A DNA stretch of 64,000 nt. Origin: Calothrix sp. PCC 7716. Lineage in GTDB: Bacteria; Cyanobacteriota; Cyanobacteriia; Cyanobacteriales; Nostocaceae. Of this stretch, positions 18,671 to 27,691 are shown one piece after another (the stretch's first letter is position 1; each line of letters opens with the position of its first letter). The notes beneath the pieces are model-generated. The model had not been told where the DNA came from, searched no databases, and saw nothing but the letters and a program-made list of their open reading frames with translations. The stretch lies in NCBI RefSeq assembly GCF_019977735.1, contig NZ_AP025018.1, positions 2,976,001 to 3,040,000 of the forward strand, given 5' to 3'. A program made the translations under genes and the position numbers.

Positions 18671-20443
18671 ATGACAGAACACAAAGAAGAAAACAAAAAT
18701 TTTAAAGCTGCTGCGCTCGCCGCAAATTTTGAAGTTACACTTGCAAGATTTGATGATTTGCTACTTCGCGCTGATAAGCCTGAAATAGCGATTATTCGCC
18801 AAAAAATGCAAGATGAACTCGATAAACATCGGCAACAAGGATTCCTAACAGTTGCCTTTGTAGGACAGTATAGTGCTGGTAAGTCTACTATTATATCTGC
18901 TCTAACAGGACAGCGCGATATTCGTATTGGCGCCGATATTACAACCGATACAACTGCTAGTTACAATTGGAATGGTATCAAGTTGATTGATACACCAGGG
19001 TTATTTACTGACCGTAGTGACCATGATGAAATTACTTATGATGCTATTCGTCAAGCTGACCTGTTGGTTTTTTCTCTCACTTACATGCTTTTCGATGCAA
19101 TAACAGCAGAGAACTTCAAAAAGCTAGCTTACGAACTTGGCTATCGTTGGAAGATGATGCTTGTCGTCAATAAAATGTCTGATGGTGCAGGAGAAGAAGA
19201 GGAATTAATTGCTAACTACCGTCATAGTATGGCAGTAGCACTTGAGCCTTACAACCTTGATGAACTTCCACTTTGTTTTATCGATGCCAAAGATTATTGT
19301 GAGGGAGTAGACGAGAAAGATGAATTTTTAATCGAAATTAGTCGCTTCCAAACTTTGATCGACTCTCTCAACTCTTTTGTGCGGCGCCGTGGTTTCTTTA
19401 CTCGTTTCGATACACCTGTCCGAATTGCCCTAAGCTATATTGATGAAGCTCAGTTAAGCTTGACACGGGACTCTAACGAAGACTCAGCTTTTTTTGAATT
19501 ACTTAACCGTCTCTCACGTACAGTACGGCAAGAACGCGACCGTCTCCGAACTAAAGTTCGAGGGATTGCACTAAGGCTATCAGCGGCAGTTGCAAATGAG
19601 GGCACAGTTTTAAGCAGAGCAGTAGGAAGTAATGTAGATATTGAAGCTTTAGCTAAACAAGCTGAAAGCAATGTCCTTTCTCTCTGTGAAAAAGCAACAG
19701 CAGAAATGGAGAAGGCAGTTAAGGAAGCCGTAGAATCGCTTCAAGAAGAAGTTAAAAATGTGCTTAACAGTGATTTAGCTCAAGCTTTTGTTGCTCGTTT
19801 GGAAGTAAACCAAACATTTTCTGCTCGGAATGTATACCCTGGCATAAATATGGAGCGATTAAGAGAGCAGGTAGAGATGCTCGAATATATTGGTAAGAAA
19901 GTAGGAGTTGGCATAACAAAATTAGCGACAAAGACAGCAAGTAACTCTACAGGGCGAGTGTTTTTACGAACAAGGGACGTAGCTGGAAGTCCACTTCATA
20001 AAGGTATTCGTACTATTGGAAAATTTTTAGGTTTTAAATTCAAGCCTTGGCGGGCAGTAAATATCGCTAAAGGTATAGGCAACGTAGCTAAGTTTCTTGG
20101 TCCTTTGCTTTCGGTCGGTATGTTAGCAGTAGATATATACGCTAAGGAGGAAGAAGAACAACAAGACAAAAGATTGTCTGATGCAAGACGCGATATTACG
20201 AGCCAGTTTATCGCATTAGGAAAAGACCTTGAAGGTCAGACTGAAATGCAACTTAAAGAAGTTGAAGTACAAGTTTACGGGGAGATTGAAAAGCAAATTA
20301 CTGAAGCTCGTTACAATGAAGAAGAAGCTATTACCTCTTCAAACCAATGGGTAGGAGAACTTGCAGCACTCCGTAAAGAATTTGAGAAGATTATTTTTGA
20401 AATAAATAACTCAAGTGATGAAGAGTCGTATGAAATGACTTAG
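18671..20443 (+). CDS. Dynamin-like (LeoA-type) GTPase partner
   Basis: A 590-residue protein from ATG 18671; the frame also opens at TTG 18656 but ATG is preferred. G1 GQYSAGKST at 65-73, G3 LIDTPGLF near 105, G4 VVNKMSD near 166. The central and C-terminal parts are helical with a basic/hydrophobic segment (GKFLGFKFKPWRAVNIAKG, then FLGPLLSVGMLAVDIY) and an acidic, Glu-rich coiled tail. It lies 41 bp after the GTPase-Hsp70 gene on the same strand, so the two were very likely one operon. Paired dynamin-like GTPases often act as heteromers on membranes (the LeoABC case); a shared function with the Hsp70 fusion is inferred from position. Confidence 0.82.
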   Translation: MTEHKEENKNFKAAALAANFEVTLARFDDLLLRADKPEIAIIRQKMQDELDKHRQQGFLTVAFVGQYSAGKSTIISALTGQRDIRIGADITTDTTASYNWNGIKLIDTPGLFTDRSDHDEITYDAIRQADLLVFSLTYMLFDAITAENFKKLAYELGYRWKMMLVVNKMSDGAGEEEELIANYRHSMAVALEPYNLDELPLCFIDAKDYCEGVDEKDEFLIEISRFQTLIDSLNSFVRRRGFFTRFDTPVRIALSYIDEAQLSLTRDSNEDSAFFELLNRLSRTVRQERDRLRTKVRGIALRLSAAVANEGTVLSRAVGSNVDIEALAKQAESNVLSLCEKATAEMEKAVKEAVESLQEEVKNVLNSDLAQAFVARLEVNQTFSARNVYPGINMERLREQVEMLEYIGKKVGVGITKLATKTASNSTGRVFLRTRDVAGSPLHKGIRTIGKFLGFKFKPWRAVNIAKGIGNVAKFLGPLLSVGMLAVDIYAKEEEEQQDKRLSDARRDITSQFIALGKDLEGQTEMQLKEVEVQVYGEIEKQITEARYNEEEAITSSNQWVGELAALRKEFEKIIFEINNSSDEESYEMT

Positions 20444-20511
20444 CAATAAATAAGCCTGGAGAGATGATATTAAGTTTCTGTTGGTGGGTGCCAACCAACC
20501 AACACCCCATA

Positions 20512-20934
20512 TTACCGTTTTCTCCTTGGACGTAGCTCAAAAGTTAAATCCGAGCGATAAAAACAGACATCAAACTCTGTAAAAAAGTTCATATGCCCAA
20601 GAATTAAAGGAGCCTCTCTAGATTCTGTCCATGCAAATGCTAGTAAAACTGGCGCGAAAATATCAACTGTAGCAGTTACAATTAAACCTCGTGCTTGAAA
20701 ACCAGCAAGATTTCCAGTTAACATAACTGAGGTTGTTTGTTCTTCCCATACTGCACCTAGTTGTAAACCAATATCATAAGGCAACACATTAACACTGGCG
20801 CCTGTATCCAATAAACCCATAGCTTGTACTGAACGGTTATTGTACGCAAGCGTTAGGGGTAAGTAAGGCATATTACTGGAAACACCAAGATTGTTTCTAC
20901 GTTCAGTAAAAGAAAACCGTTTACCTTCAAGCAT
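20512..20934 (-). CDS. Retropepsin-like aspartyl protease family protein
   Basis: A 140-residue single-domain protein. The motif GLLDTGASVNVLPYDIG (~40-56) is the catalytic D-T-G-A of the retropepsin fold, preceded by a beta hairpin (YLPLTLAYNNRSV) and followed by a second-half region with LILGHMNFFTEFDV resembling the usual ILG-x-x-FL motif. Such single-lobe proteases work as homodimers. Its start overlaps the 3' end of the upstream gene by 8 nt, so they are translationally coupled. Small aspartyl-protease genes of this type are common in cyanobacteria and often paired with a short partner; the target is unknown. Confidence 0.75.
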   Translation of the reverse strand: MLEGKRFSFTERRNNLGVSSNMPYLPLTLAYNNRSVQAMGLLDTGASVNVLPYDIGLQLGAVWEEQTTSVMLTGNLAGFQARGLIVTATVDIFAPVLLAFAWTESREAPLILGHMNFFTEFDVCFYRSDLTFELRPRRKR

Positions 20935-21157
20935 TGCCTTCCTGTTTTGCTGCGGTTAAAAGCTCAGATAATGTTTGAGCAGCTTCGTGTGCATCATAAG
21001 GAGACCACACAACTGCCTCAGTGGATGCTAACTGTTCCAGTAGAAGTTTTTCTGACTCTTGTTTTAATTCAGCTAAAAGGCGAGATGCGATAGCGTCTTG
21101 CTTTTCTTCTGGGAGTTTTTCAATTTCTGCAAAAACGAAGCGAAGTAATTCAGTCAT
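20927..21157 (-). CDS. Small helical protein upstream of the aspartyl protease
   Basis: 76 residues from ATG 21157 (the frame extends two codons to a TTG). It is acidic and helical with a LPEEKQDAIASRLLAELKQE stretch typical of short antitoxin-like partners in cyanobacteria. It overlaps the protease start by 8 nt and is first in the two-gene unit. I recognise no defined family; an antitoxin-like or adaptor role is a guess from size and position. Confidence 0.6.
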   Translation of the reverse strand: MTELLRFVFAEIEKLPEEKQDAIASRLLAELKQESEKLLLEQLASTEAVVWSPYDAHEAAQTLSELLTAAKQEGNA

Positions 21158-21282
21158 AAACAAATAGAATACAATCCTGGTTTTATTTTAAATCAAACTT
21201 CTGCGCTTTTGTTTGGCTTCATGTGGTGCCGTTAGCTAAAAGTTTAATCACTCAGGTTTCGCAAACGAAAAACGGGGACATC

Positions 21283-23787
21283 CTATTTACTTTTTTCAAC
21301 CTCCTCCAATCGTAAAAAATGTAGCTGTCCTAAGTCATCGCTAGCAACGACTGTGACATCATCTGGTAAAACTGCACAGTAATTTATTTTCCCATCTCCT
21401 ATGAAAGCTGCAAGTTTTTCTCCTGTTCGTAAATTACATACTTTCAAAGTGCTTCGATAGAAACTAGAAATCAAGTATTTGCTATCTGAAGTAATGGCAA
21501 CAGGGTTTACCAAGTTATTGTGACTCTCAAGAGTACACAGTAGTTCTCCTGTGTGCCAATTCCATACTTTTAAAGTATCATCTTCACTATCAGAAAAGAA
21601 GGTGTTACCAGAACTAGAAATTACGTTGTTGCCATCTGGGGTAAGGACTACTGCGTATAGCTCACTGTTATAACCTTCAAGAGTATGTATTAGTTCCCCC
21701 GTTTGCCAATTCCAGACTTTGAGGGTGTAATCATTGGAACCAGAAATTACATAGTTACCATCCAGGGTAAGGACAATTGCATTAACCGAACCCCTATGAC
21801 CTTCAAGAGTACGCACTAGTTCTCCGGTTCGCCAATTCCAAACTTTAAGGGTGTTGTCATTGGAACCAGAAATCACGTAGTTGTTATCTAAGGTAATGAC
21901 AACTGCCTTTACTGAATCACGGTGTCCCTCAAGGGTACGCACTAATTCCCCTGTTTTCCAATTCCAGACTTCTAAGATGCCTTTAGGAAAACTATTAATA
22001 TCTTTATGAGTGAAGTTCTTACAAGCGGCAGAGATTACATATTCATCATCCAGAGTAAGGGCAATTGCCTTTATAAAACCATGATGACCTCTAAAAATAT
22101 GCATTACCTCGCCTGTTTGCCAATTTCTAACCTTTATGCTTTGTTCTAAAACAGAAATTAGATATTTACCGTCTTGAGTTAAAGTGAATGCATTTTCAAA
22201 CTGATCTGAACCTTTAAGGGTACGCAATGCTTCGCCCATTTTAAAATTCCAGACAAATAGAGTCCAGTTGTTTAAAATAAAAATTATGTAGTACTTACTA
22301 TTATTAGTTAGGGCAATTACTTTTTTTACACATTTACTATTACCCTCAATGACACGCGCTACTTCCTTTGTTTGGCAATTCCAGACTTTAAGGGTGTTAT
22401 CATCTGAACCAGAAATTATGTATTTGCCATCTAGTGTGAGGTTAACTGCGTTTACTGAGTCACGGTGCCCCTCAAGAGTACGCATTAATTCCCCGGTTTT
22501 CCAACTCCAGATTTTAATAGTATTATCATCGGAACCAGAAATTAAGTATTTGCCATCTGGAGTAAGGGCAACAGTGTTTACTGAACGATTATGACCTTTA
22601 AGGATACGTACTATTTTTCCAGTTTGCCAATTCCAGACTTTTAAGCTGTCATCATAAGTGTAGTCTGATAATTTTTTATAGGGACAAAAAATTACGTAGT
22701 TGCTATCAGGTGTAAAAGCAACTGCTTTTACCGACACACTATCAATATTAAGATTGAATACTAATTCTCCAGTCTGCCAATTCCATACTTTTAAGTTGTC
22801 ATCATAATTAGTAGAATCGAAAGATAATTTGTCACCCGAACCGGAAATTAGGTACTTGTCATTTGGGGTAAGGGCAACAGTATTTATAGATCGGCTATGG
22901 CCTTCAAGGGTACGCAATAGTTCCCCAGTCTGCCAATTCCAAACTTTGAGGGTGTTGTCATCGGAACCAGAAATTAGGTACTTGCCATCCGAGGTAATGG
23001 TGACTGAATTTACATGACTACTATGACCTTCAATAGTACGCACTAGTTCTCCTGTTTGCCAATTCCAAATTTGGAGGATTTTATTGGAGCCAGAAACTAG
23101 GTATTTGCCATCTGGGGTAAGGAGAAATGCTTTCACCGATTTATAATCATTTGTGATGGTACGTACAAGTTCCCCAGTCTGCCAATTCCAAACTTTAAGG
23201 GTGTTGTCATCTGAACTAGAAATTACATATTTGTCATCCAGCGTGATAACGACTGCATTTATCGAACCTTGATGACCACTCAAAGTACGTACTAAGGAAT
23301 CCCCAGGAGGTGTTAAACTTGGTGTTTGAGGAAGTAAGCAAGGAATTTTTAACTTTTGGGTTTTGGATAATAGTGCTTTAATTTCCTCATTTTGAAAAGA
23401 CAGCAAACGCCCTAATAATTGCCCTGCCAATTGCGTTTTATCTTCATTTAGGACATGCGCTGAAAGTTGCAAGGCTCCTTGAATTAATTTCAATACTCCC
23501 GCCTGCTCGCTGGAAAATGAACTCTTAGGATTTAAAGCTAAGTTGTAATCTTCTATTAGCGCTTGAATTGGAATTTCAGTATAAAAAACCTTAGCTTCTA
23601 TAAAATCGAAATCAGTTAGCCATTGATAAAATTGCTCTAAGCGATTAGCCTCAACCATGTGGCTAGGTAAATGTTTTAAGGCATAGTCTCTATCTTCAGA
23701 CACCAGGCTATCTAAATGTTTCCTGATATCCTTAACTTCTACACCCCCGCTAAACTTATCGACAATCCTCTCTCTAAGTTTCTTCAT
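21283..23787 (-). CDS. WD40 repeat protein, sensor half of a STAND-like pair
   Basis: 834 residues. About 185 N-terminal helical residues (starting MKKLRERIVDKFSGGVEVKD) lead into an array of about fifteen WD40 units ending in VWNWQTGEL-type strands; fifteen blades would suit two stacked propellers. Several units are nearly identical in sequence, showing recent internal duplication, while units 4, 5 and 10 carry insertions (KLSFDSTNYDD, KKLSDYTYDD, KNFTHKDINSFPKG). The start ATG overlaps the stop of the NTPase gene as ATGA (23784-23787), so translation is coupled. In related proteins NTPase and WD40 array are one chain; here they are separate genes. No GGCGCC site occurs in the gene, unlike its neighbours. 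Confidence 0.88.
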   Translation of the reverse strand: MKKLRERIVDKFSGGVEVKDIRKHLDSLVSEDRDYALKHLPSHMVEANRLEQFYQWLTDFDFIEAKVFYTEIPIQALIEDYNLALNPKSSFSSEQAGVLKLIQGALQLSAHVLNEDKTQLAGQLLGRLLSFQNEEIKALLSKTQKLKIPCLLPQTPSLTPPGDSLVRTLSGHQGSINAVVITLDDKYVISSSDDNTLKVWNWQTGELVRTITNDYKSVKAFLLTPDGKYLVSGSNKILQIWNWQTGELVRTIEGHSSHVNSVTITSDGKYLISGSDDNTLKVWNWQTGELLRTLEGHSRSINTVALTPNDKYLISGSGDKLSFDSTNYDDNLKVWNWQTGELVFNLNIDSVSVKAVAFTPDSNYVIFCPYKKLSDYTYDDSLKVWNWQTGKIVRILKGHNRSVNTVALTPDGKYLISGSDDNTIKIWSWKTGELMRTLEGHRDSVNAVNLTLDGKYIISGSDDNTLKVWNCQTKEVARVIEGNSKCVKKVIALTNNSKYYIIFILNNWTLFVWNFKMGEALRTLKGSDQFENAFTLTQDGKYLISVLEQSIKVRNWQTGEVMHIFRGHHGFIKAIALTLDDEYVISAACKNFTHKDINSFPKGILEVWNWKTGELVRTLEGHRDSVKAVVITLDNNYVISGSNDNTLKVWNWRTGELVRTLEGHRGSVNAIVLTLDGNYVISGSNDYTLKVWNWQTGELIHTLEGYNSELYAVVLTPDGNNVISSSGNTFFSDSEDDTLKVWNWHTGELLCTLESHNNLVNPVAITSDSKYLISSFYRSTLKVCNLRTGEKLAAFIGDGKINYCAVLPDDVTVVASDDLGQLHFLRLEEVEKSK

Positions 23788-25313
23788 AAAAAGTCGTCAC
23801 CATATGCCTGGACAATATCTTTACGGTATAAAAAATCAGAGAAACTTTGGTGATAAATGCTGTATCGGTTTTCATCCTCTACAACCGTTTCCCGTAAAAA
23901 CTGTTTCCACTCATCAAGTACCAACTGTACTTTCACTGATTTTTCATTAGATAACTCAGCAAGTAAGCGACGGGAAACTGGTTCACGCAGTTCGGCTAAA
24001 AAGTATACAATTGGCACTTTGTGCATAGGTAAGGGTTTATCGAGCATCCCCATACGGCGCCAATGGTCTTCATAATATGCCATAAGACCTTGCGGTAAAC
24101 TATCAATGCTTAAATCGCGGAATTTCCCGTTCTCTATATCCGCTAGTGCATACCGCAAATACATAAAATTATTATCACTTTTGTTTCCTAACTGGATGAC
24201 AAAATCCTCCACCGTAACTCCTTGCTCATCAATCCATTTTCGTAACTGCTTGGAATTTTGGGTACGAGTGCGAATGTAATTTTGGATGTCTTGCAAACTT
24301 TCGGCTTGGTACTGCATCAAGTCGAATCGATGGGGAGGAGAGTTAAGATTTAAAGGTAAATTTATTGGTCGTTGGGTGAGGACAAAGTAAACTCCTTTAG
24401 GCAAAGTCATGGGTAGATAAAGAATATTACTGCCTTTATGGTCAGTTTGGTCAACTTCGTCGAGTGCATCAACGGCAATAACCAGCTTTTCTCCCGATTT
24501 TAGTTTGGCGCCAGCTTCTTCGAGTAATTTACTCAAAAACTTACCATCGCGCGTTGCTTGCGGTGGTATCTCCAAGGGATAAGGTAAGTTGTAGCGAGAA
24601 ATAATTTGACTTGTGACACTCTGCAAAAATTGCTCGGCGCGGTTATTGCCTTGAGAACGAATATTAAAATAATTTATGCAGGCCGTGCGTTTTACATACT
24701 CAGCAAGAATAGCACTTTTACCCACTCCTGGGTCTGCCTCAATAATAAAGTATCCTTTTGGCTGACTGCCCAAAAAGTCCTGTATCGCTTTAAACACATA
24801 ATCGCGCCCAGTAAAGCCCTCAGTTTTTTCCTGAATCAGGGCTTGAAACTCACCACGTACTCCCACTGGTAGCGATTTTTGCAACTGTTCTTTTAACTGG
24901 TTGACTTGTTGGGCAGCTTTTTTAGCTTCGACAGCTACTAACAATCGTTCCATTGTGTCGAGCGCGCGGAAGCTGTAATCGTAGTCAAACACATCGTTAT
25001 TATGCTTAATTTCGTTGCGGATATTACGTAATTCCTCTACCCAGCTACGTTCTCGATTATCAAGCTTATTGCGTTCGTAAAAAGCTTCCCAGTGCTTTTG
25101 TAATAACTTAATTACTGCTGCGGGGTCATTCCATTTTAGATTGGCGCCGTCAAAATAGTAATGTTCCAAACTCCGTTGAGCATTCTGCAACCAGTTTGAG
25201 CCGTACTTATCCTCCATTTTACGGCTGATAAAGGGTTTAAGCGCTGGAGGAAGAATTTCTTCGAGCGCTCTATCGACCAACTGTTTATTTGATTTGCGCG
25301 CGCTCTGACTCAT
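23784..25313 (-). CDS. HEPN-NTPase (STAND/NACHT-like) protein
   Basis: 509 residues. The N-terminal ~130 residues resemble a Swt1-like HEPN domain and contain R99-N-E-I-K-H104, matching the R-x4-6-H active-site pattern of HEPN RNases. Next is an NTPase: Walker A ADPGVGKS at 193-200, Walker B KLVIAVDALDEVD near 273-285, then an arginine-rich sensor region (YFVLTQRP). The C-terminal ~150 residues are helical. It overlaps the WD40 gene by 4 nt. Together they give effector, switch and sensor, the layout of STAND conflict ATPases such as Avs or nSTAND proteins. Activity is inferred, not shown. Confidence 0.85.
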   Translation of the reverse strand: MSQSARKSNKQLVDRALEEILPPALKPFISRKMEDKYGSNWLQNAQRSLEHYYFDGANLKWNDPAAVIKLLQKHWEAFYERNKLDNRERSWVEELRNIRNEIKHNNDVFDYDYSFRALDTMERLLVAVEAKKAAQQVNQLKEQLQKSLPVGVRGEFQALIQEKTEGFTGRDYVFKAIQDFLGSQPKGYFIIEADPGVGKSAILAEYVKRTACINYFNIRSQGNNRAEQFLQSVTSQIISRYNLPYPLEIPPQATRDGKFLSKLLEEAGAKLKSGEKLVIAVDALDEVDQTDHKGSNILYLPMTLPKGVYFVLTQRPINLPLNLNSPPHRFDLMQYQAESLQDIQNYIRTRTQNSKQLRKWIDEQGVTVEDFVIQLGNKSDNNFMYLRYALADIENGKFRDLSIDSLPQGLMAYYEDHWRRMGMLDKPLPMHKVPIVYFLAELREPVSRRLLAELSNEKSVKVQLVLDEWKQFLRETVVEDENRYSIYHQSFSDFLYRKDIVQAYGDDFL

Positions 25314-25440
25314 TAGTCTGCATCTCCTGGGAACCCAAAGCTGGTAACTCTCCTATTATGAGCAATTTTTGTAACTTCGGTTCCCAAAAGTTAAATTTTT
25401 ATATGTGTATTTAAAATTACATATTATTTAAGATTATTAT

Positions 25441-25469
25441 GGAACGGGCAAGGATGCCCATTCCACAAG
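25441..25469. repeat. Dispersed GGGCAAGGATGCCC palindromic repeat
   Basis: The text GGAACGGGCAAGGATGCCCA followed by TTCCACAAG recurs, in either orientation, at 29773-29802, 29822-29851 and 62606-62679. It can fold on itself (GGGCA-AGGA-TGCCC). Here it follows the 5' end of the NTPase gene in the 218-bp gap to the next gene. Confidence 0.75.
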
Positions 25470-25531
25470 ATAGATGCTCATTCTGCAAGATGGTTAATTG
25501 AATTTTTGGAGATATTTAAGTTTGGAGATCT

Positions 25532-26257
25532 TTAAGCTGACTCGCTAATGATAGCTTGTAAAAGTGCATTGATTGTTTCGGATTTTGATTCTTTGCCATA
25601 CTTTTCCTCAAAAAGTTGAATTTCTGCTTCACACTCTTCTGAGGATTCACAGTCTAATTCAAAATATCCATCGTCTTTATACCCGTATAAAACCCCACTC
25701 GAATTAATTTTTCTTATAAATGGTTTAACAGGAGTAATGCGTTGATAAGTACTAAAGTAACCGCTTAGATAACCATAAAAGTAGCTAATGAAATAATTAA
25801 TCTCATGCCGCGAAAACTCATCCTCAAATGGTTTTTGTGTGTTATTATAATCTTTATCTTCTAAGCCTTCATGTATAATTTTGTACAAGTTAAAATAAAC
25901 AGAGCCTCTACGGTCACTTATATTCATTAAGTAATAATAAGTTTGTTCAGATTTTTTTATAAGGAGCAATACGGGAAAGCTGAATGAACCTCTGTGACGG
26001 TCAAAAGAATTACTGCTTTTACCAAATATTGATTCTAGTGTTACAAAAATTTCAGCTAAATTTAATTCATTCCCTCTATCATCTTTAGAACGAAATAGGG
26101 AGTGGTAGAACCAAAAATCCGGTTCTTCGATTGGTAAGCTATTATCCCTGAATAGGTCGTATTCTGAATCATCTAGCCTGAAAAGGTCATACTTTATACC
26201 TTTGCATTCCAGGTCTATCTTATTTCGCTCTTTTATTTGCCTAATTACTTGCATCAT
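25532..26257 (-). CDS. Hypothetical protein
   Basis: 241 residues, not recognised. It is acidic and rich in aromatic residues (YFISYFYGYLSGYFSTYQ near 157-174), with no signal peptide or clear membrane helix; the sequence looks like a compact alpha/beta cytosolic protein. Base composition is more AT-rich than neighbours and it has no GGCGCC site, so it may be recently acquired. It lies upstream of the HEPN-NTPase/WD40 pair on the same strand, 218 bp away, with a dispersed repeat between, so membership of that module is possible but not shown. MM at the start leaves 26257 or 26254 as first base. Confidence 0.6.
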   Translation of the reverse strand: MMQVIRQIKERNKIDLECKGIKYDLFRLDDSEYDLFRDNSLPIEEPDFWFYHSLFRSKDDRGNELNLAEIFVTLESIFGKSSNSFDRHRGSFSFPVLLLIKKSEQTYYYLMNISDRRGSVYFNLYKIIHEGLEDKDYNNTQKPFEDEFSRHEINYFISYFYGYLSGYFSTYQRITPVKPFIRKINSSGVLYGYKDDGYFELDCESSEECEAEIQLFEEKYGKESKSETINALLQAIISESA

Positions 26258-26384
26258 AGACTTTACTTAACCCAGGCAATATCATTTCAGTACAATAATA
26301 CTGTTTTATGTTGCTGCTATCAACTACTATTGTAATTGTTGCCTTCATATCTTGAAATGCTTCTTGCCATAACCTCAGAGAATT

Positions 26385-26525
26385 ATGACTCAAACTCCCA
26401 CCACCCAACACCTTTCAGAGGAAGCGATTAATCTGCTGGTCAACGAATTGCCTAATTATATAAAAGCTGCGCTCAGCTTTGAGGATTGTTTGATTGCTCA
26501 ACGTATAAAAACTCAGGATAAATAA
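26385..26525 (+). CDS. Possible small protein (46 residues)
   Basis: ATG 26385 to TAA 26525 encodes a 46-residue peptide (MTQTPTTQHLSEEAINLLVN then ELPNYIKAALSFEDCLIAQR). The amphipathic helix pattern looks protein-like rather than random, but no family is recognised and no clear ribosome site is seen. The rest of the 476-bp gap 26258-26733 holds only the short tandem repeat at 26587-26629. Confidence 0.35.
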   Translation: MTQTPTTQHLSEEAINLLVNELPNYIKAALSFEDCLIAQRIKTQDK

Positions 26526-26586
26526 GTTTGATGTAATTGATAACCAAAACTATATTTACTTTCGCGTTCTCGCATGAAAATCTTGA

Positions 26587-26629
26587 AGATGCTTCGTTCC
26601 AAGATGCTTCGTTCCAGATGCTTCGTTCC
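26587..26629. repeat. Three tandem copies of AGATGCTTCGTTCC
   Basis: Copies start at 26587, 26602 and 26616; the first is followed by one extra A. The unit is a simple 14-bp tandem repeat in noncoding DNA upstream of the AraC regulator. Confidence 0.8.
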
Positions 26630-26733
26630 TCAGCATGACAAGAGTCTACAGTGTAAAGCTTACGGTTGTTATTGTTGCGTTTAGATGTGTCGGCGCCTTA
26701 ATCTGATTTAAGCACCCTACGATAATATATCTG

Positions 26734-27651
26734 ATGGCGCCAGTAACAACATCCACTGTTACCGTAATTGATTATCATTCCTCACCGGAAGCATCTAATT
26801 TGGTGCTGCCAAAACCTGCTATTCGTCAAATTACTTGTAAGGACTGGCATTTTGAAACGCAGCGTCAACCTGCCCATGATACTGGCGAACACCGTCATAG
26901 TATGAGTTTGATAACTATGGTGACATCGAAAACACCTATTAATCAATCTATTGATGGGCAGACGCAGCGAAATTTAGTTGGTGATAATAATGTGTTTATT
27001 CTTCCTGCGGGTTTATTGCATCGCTGTAACTGGCGCCAAGATATAGAATTTATGTGTATAGGATTTGACGCACATGTATTTATACAGGTAGGGCAAGAAT
27101 TAGTTAATCCTGACCGAATCGAATTAATACCGCATTTTGCTACGGTGGAAGACTCGCTAATTCAAGGGATTTTACTTACTCTTAAAGATGAATTGGTTAC
27201 TTCTAGGGTTGCCAGTGATTTATTTATTGACCAACTTAAAACGACATTAGTAACTCATATTTTACGTAAATATGGAGTTCGTAAGGTACAAATTGCAACT
27301 TATGCGGATGGTTTGCCGCGTCACAAGCTGAACCATGTATTAGATTACATTCAAGCAAACCTTAATAATAGTCTTGGGTTAGAAGAATTAGCGCAACAAG
27401 TAGGAATGAGTCAATTCTATTTTAGCCGCTTGTTTAAACAGTCTTTAGGAATTACACCGCATCAGTATGTAATTCAGCAACGAGTTGAACGAGCAAAGCT
27501 TTTACTTCTAAAAGGAGAGCTTAGTTTAGCGGACATTGCCCTGGAGTGTGGGTTTGCTAATCAAGGACATTTTAACCGACATTTTAAACTGCTTACAGGC
27601 GCCACTCCCAAAGAAATAGCAAGAACGTATAAAAACGGCAAAAATATATAA
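26734..27651 (+). CDS. AraC family transcriptional regulator
   Basis: 305 residues. The N-terminal cupin-like sensor region contains HDTGEHRHSMSLITMV and NNVFILPAGLLHRC. The C-terminal two-helix-turn-helix DNA-binding domain (~200-300) is clear: LEELAQQVGMSQFYFSRLFK then LSLADIALECGFANQGHFNR and the end GATPKEIARTYK. It is the first gene of a same-strand series with the NTF2-like, dehydrogenase and small isomerase-like genes, so it probably controls them. The ligand is unknown. GGCGCC sites flank the start (26691, 26735). Confidence 0.9.
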   Translation: MAPVTTSTVTVIDYHSSPEASNLVLPKPAIRQITCKDWHFETQRQPAHDTGEHRHSMSLITMVTSKTPINQSIDGQTQRNLVGDNNVFILPAGLLHRCNWRQDIEFMCIGFDAHVFIQVGQELVNPDRIELIPHFATVEDSLIQGILLTLKDELVTSRVASDLFIDQLKTTLVTHILRKYGVRKVQIATYADGLPRHKLNHVLDYIQANLNNSLGLEELAQQVGMSQFYFSRLFKQSLGITPHQYVIQQRVERAKLLLLKGELSLADIALECGFANQGHFNRHFKLLTGATPKEIARTYKNGKNI

Positions 27652-27691
27652 GACTTCTTCGGCACGTTTTAGTTATTGTAAATGCAAAGAA

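Noticed and set aside
21283-23787. Possible CRISPR-like array because of regular repeats
   Set aside because: The periodicity (~120-140 bp) follows WD40 codons in one long frame; there are no short identical repeats with unique spacers.
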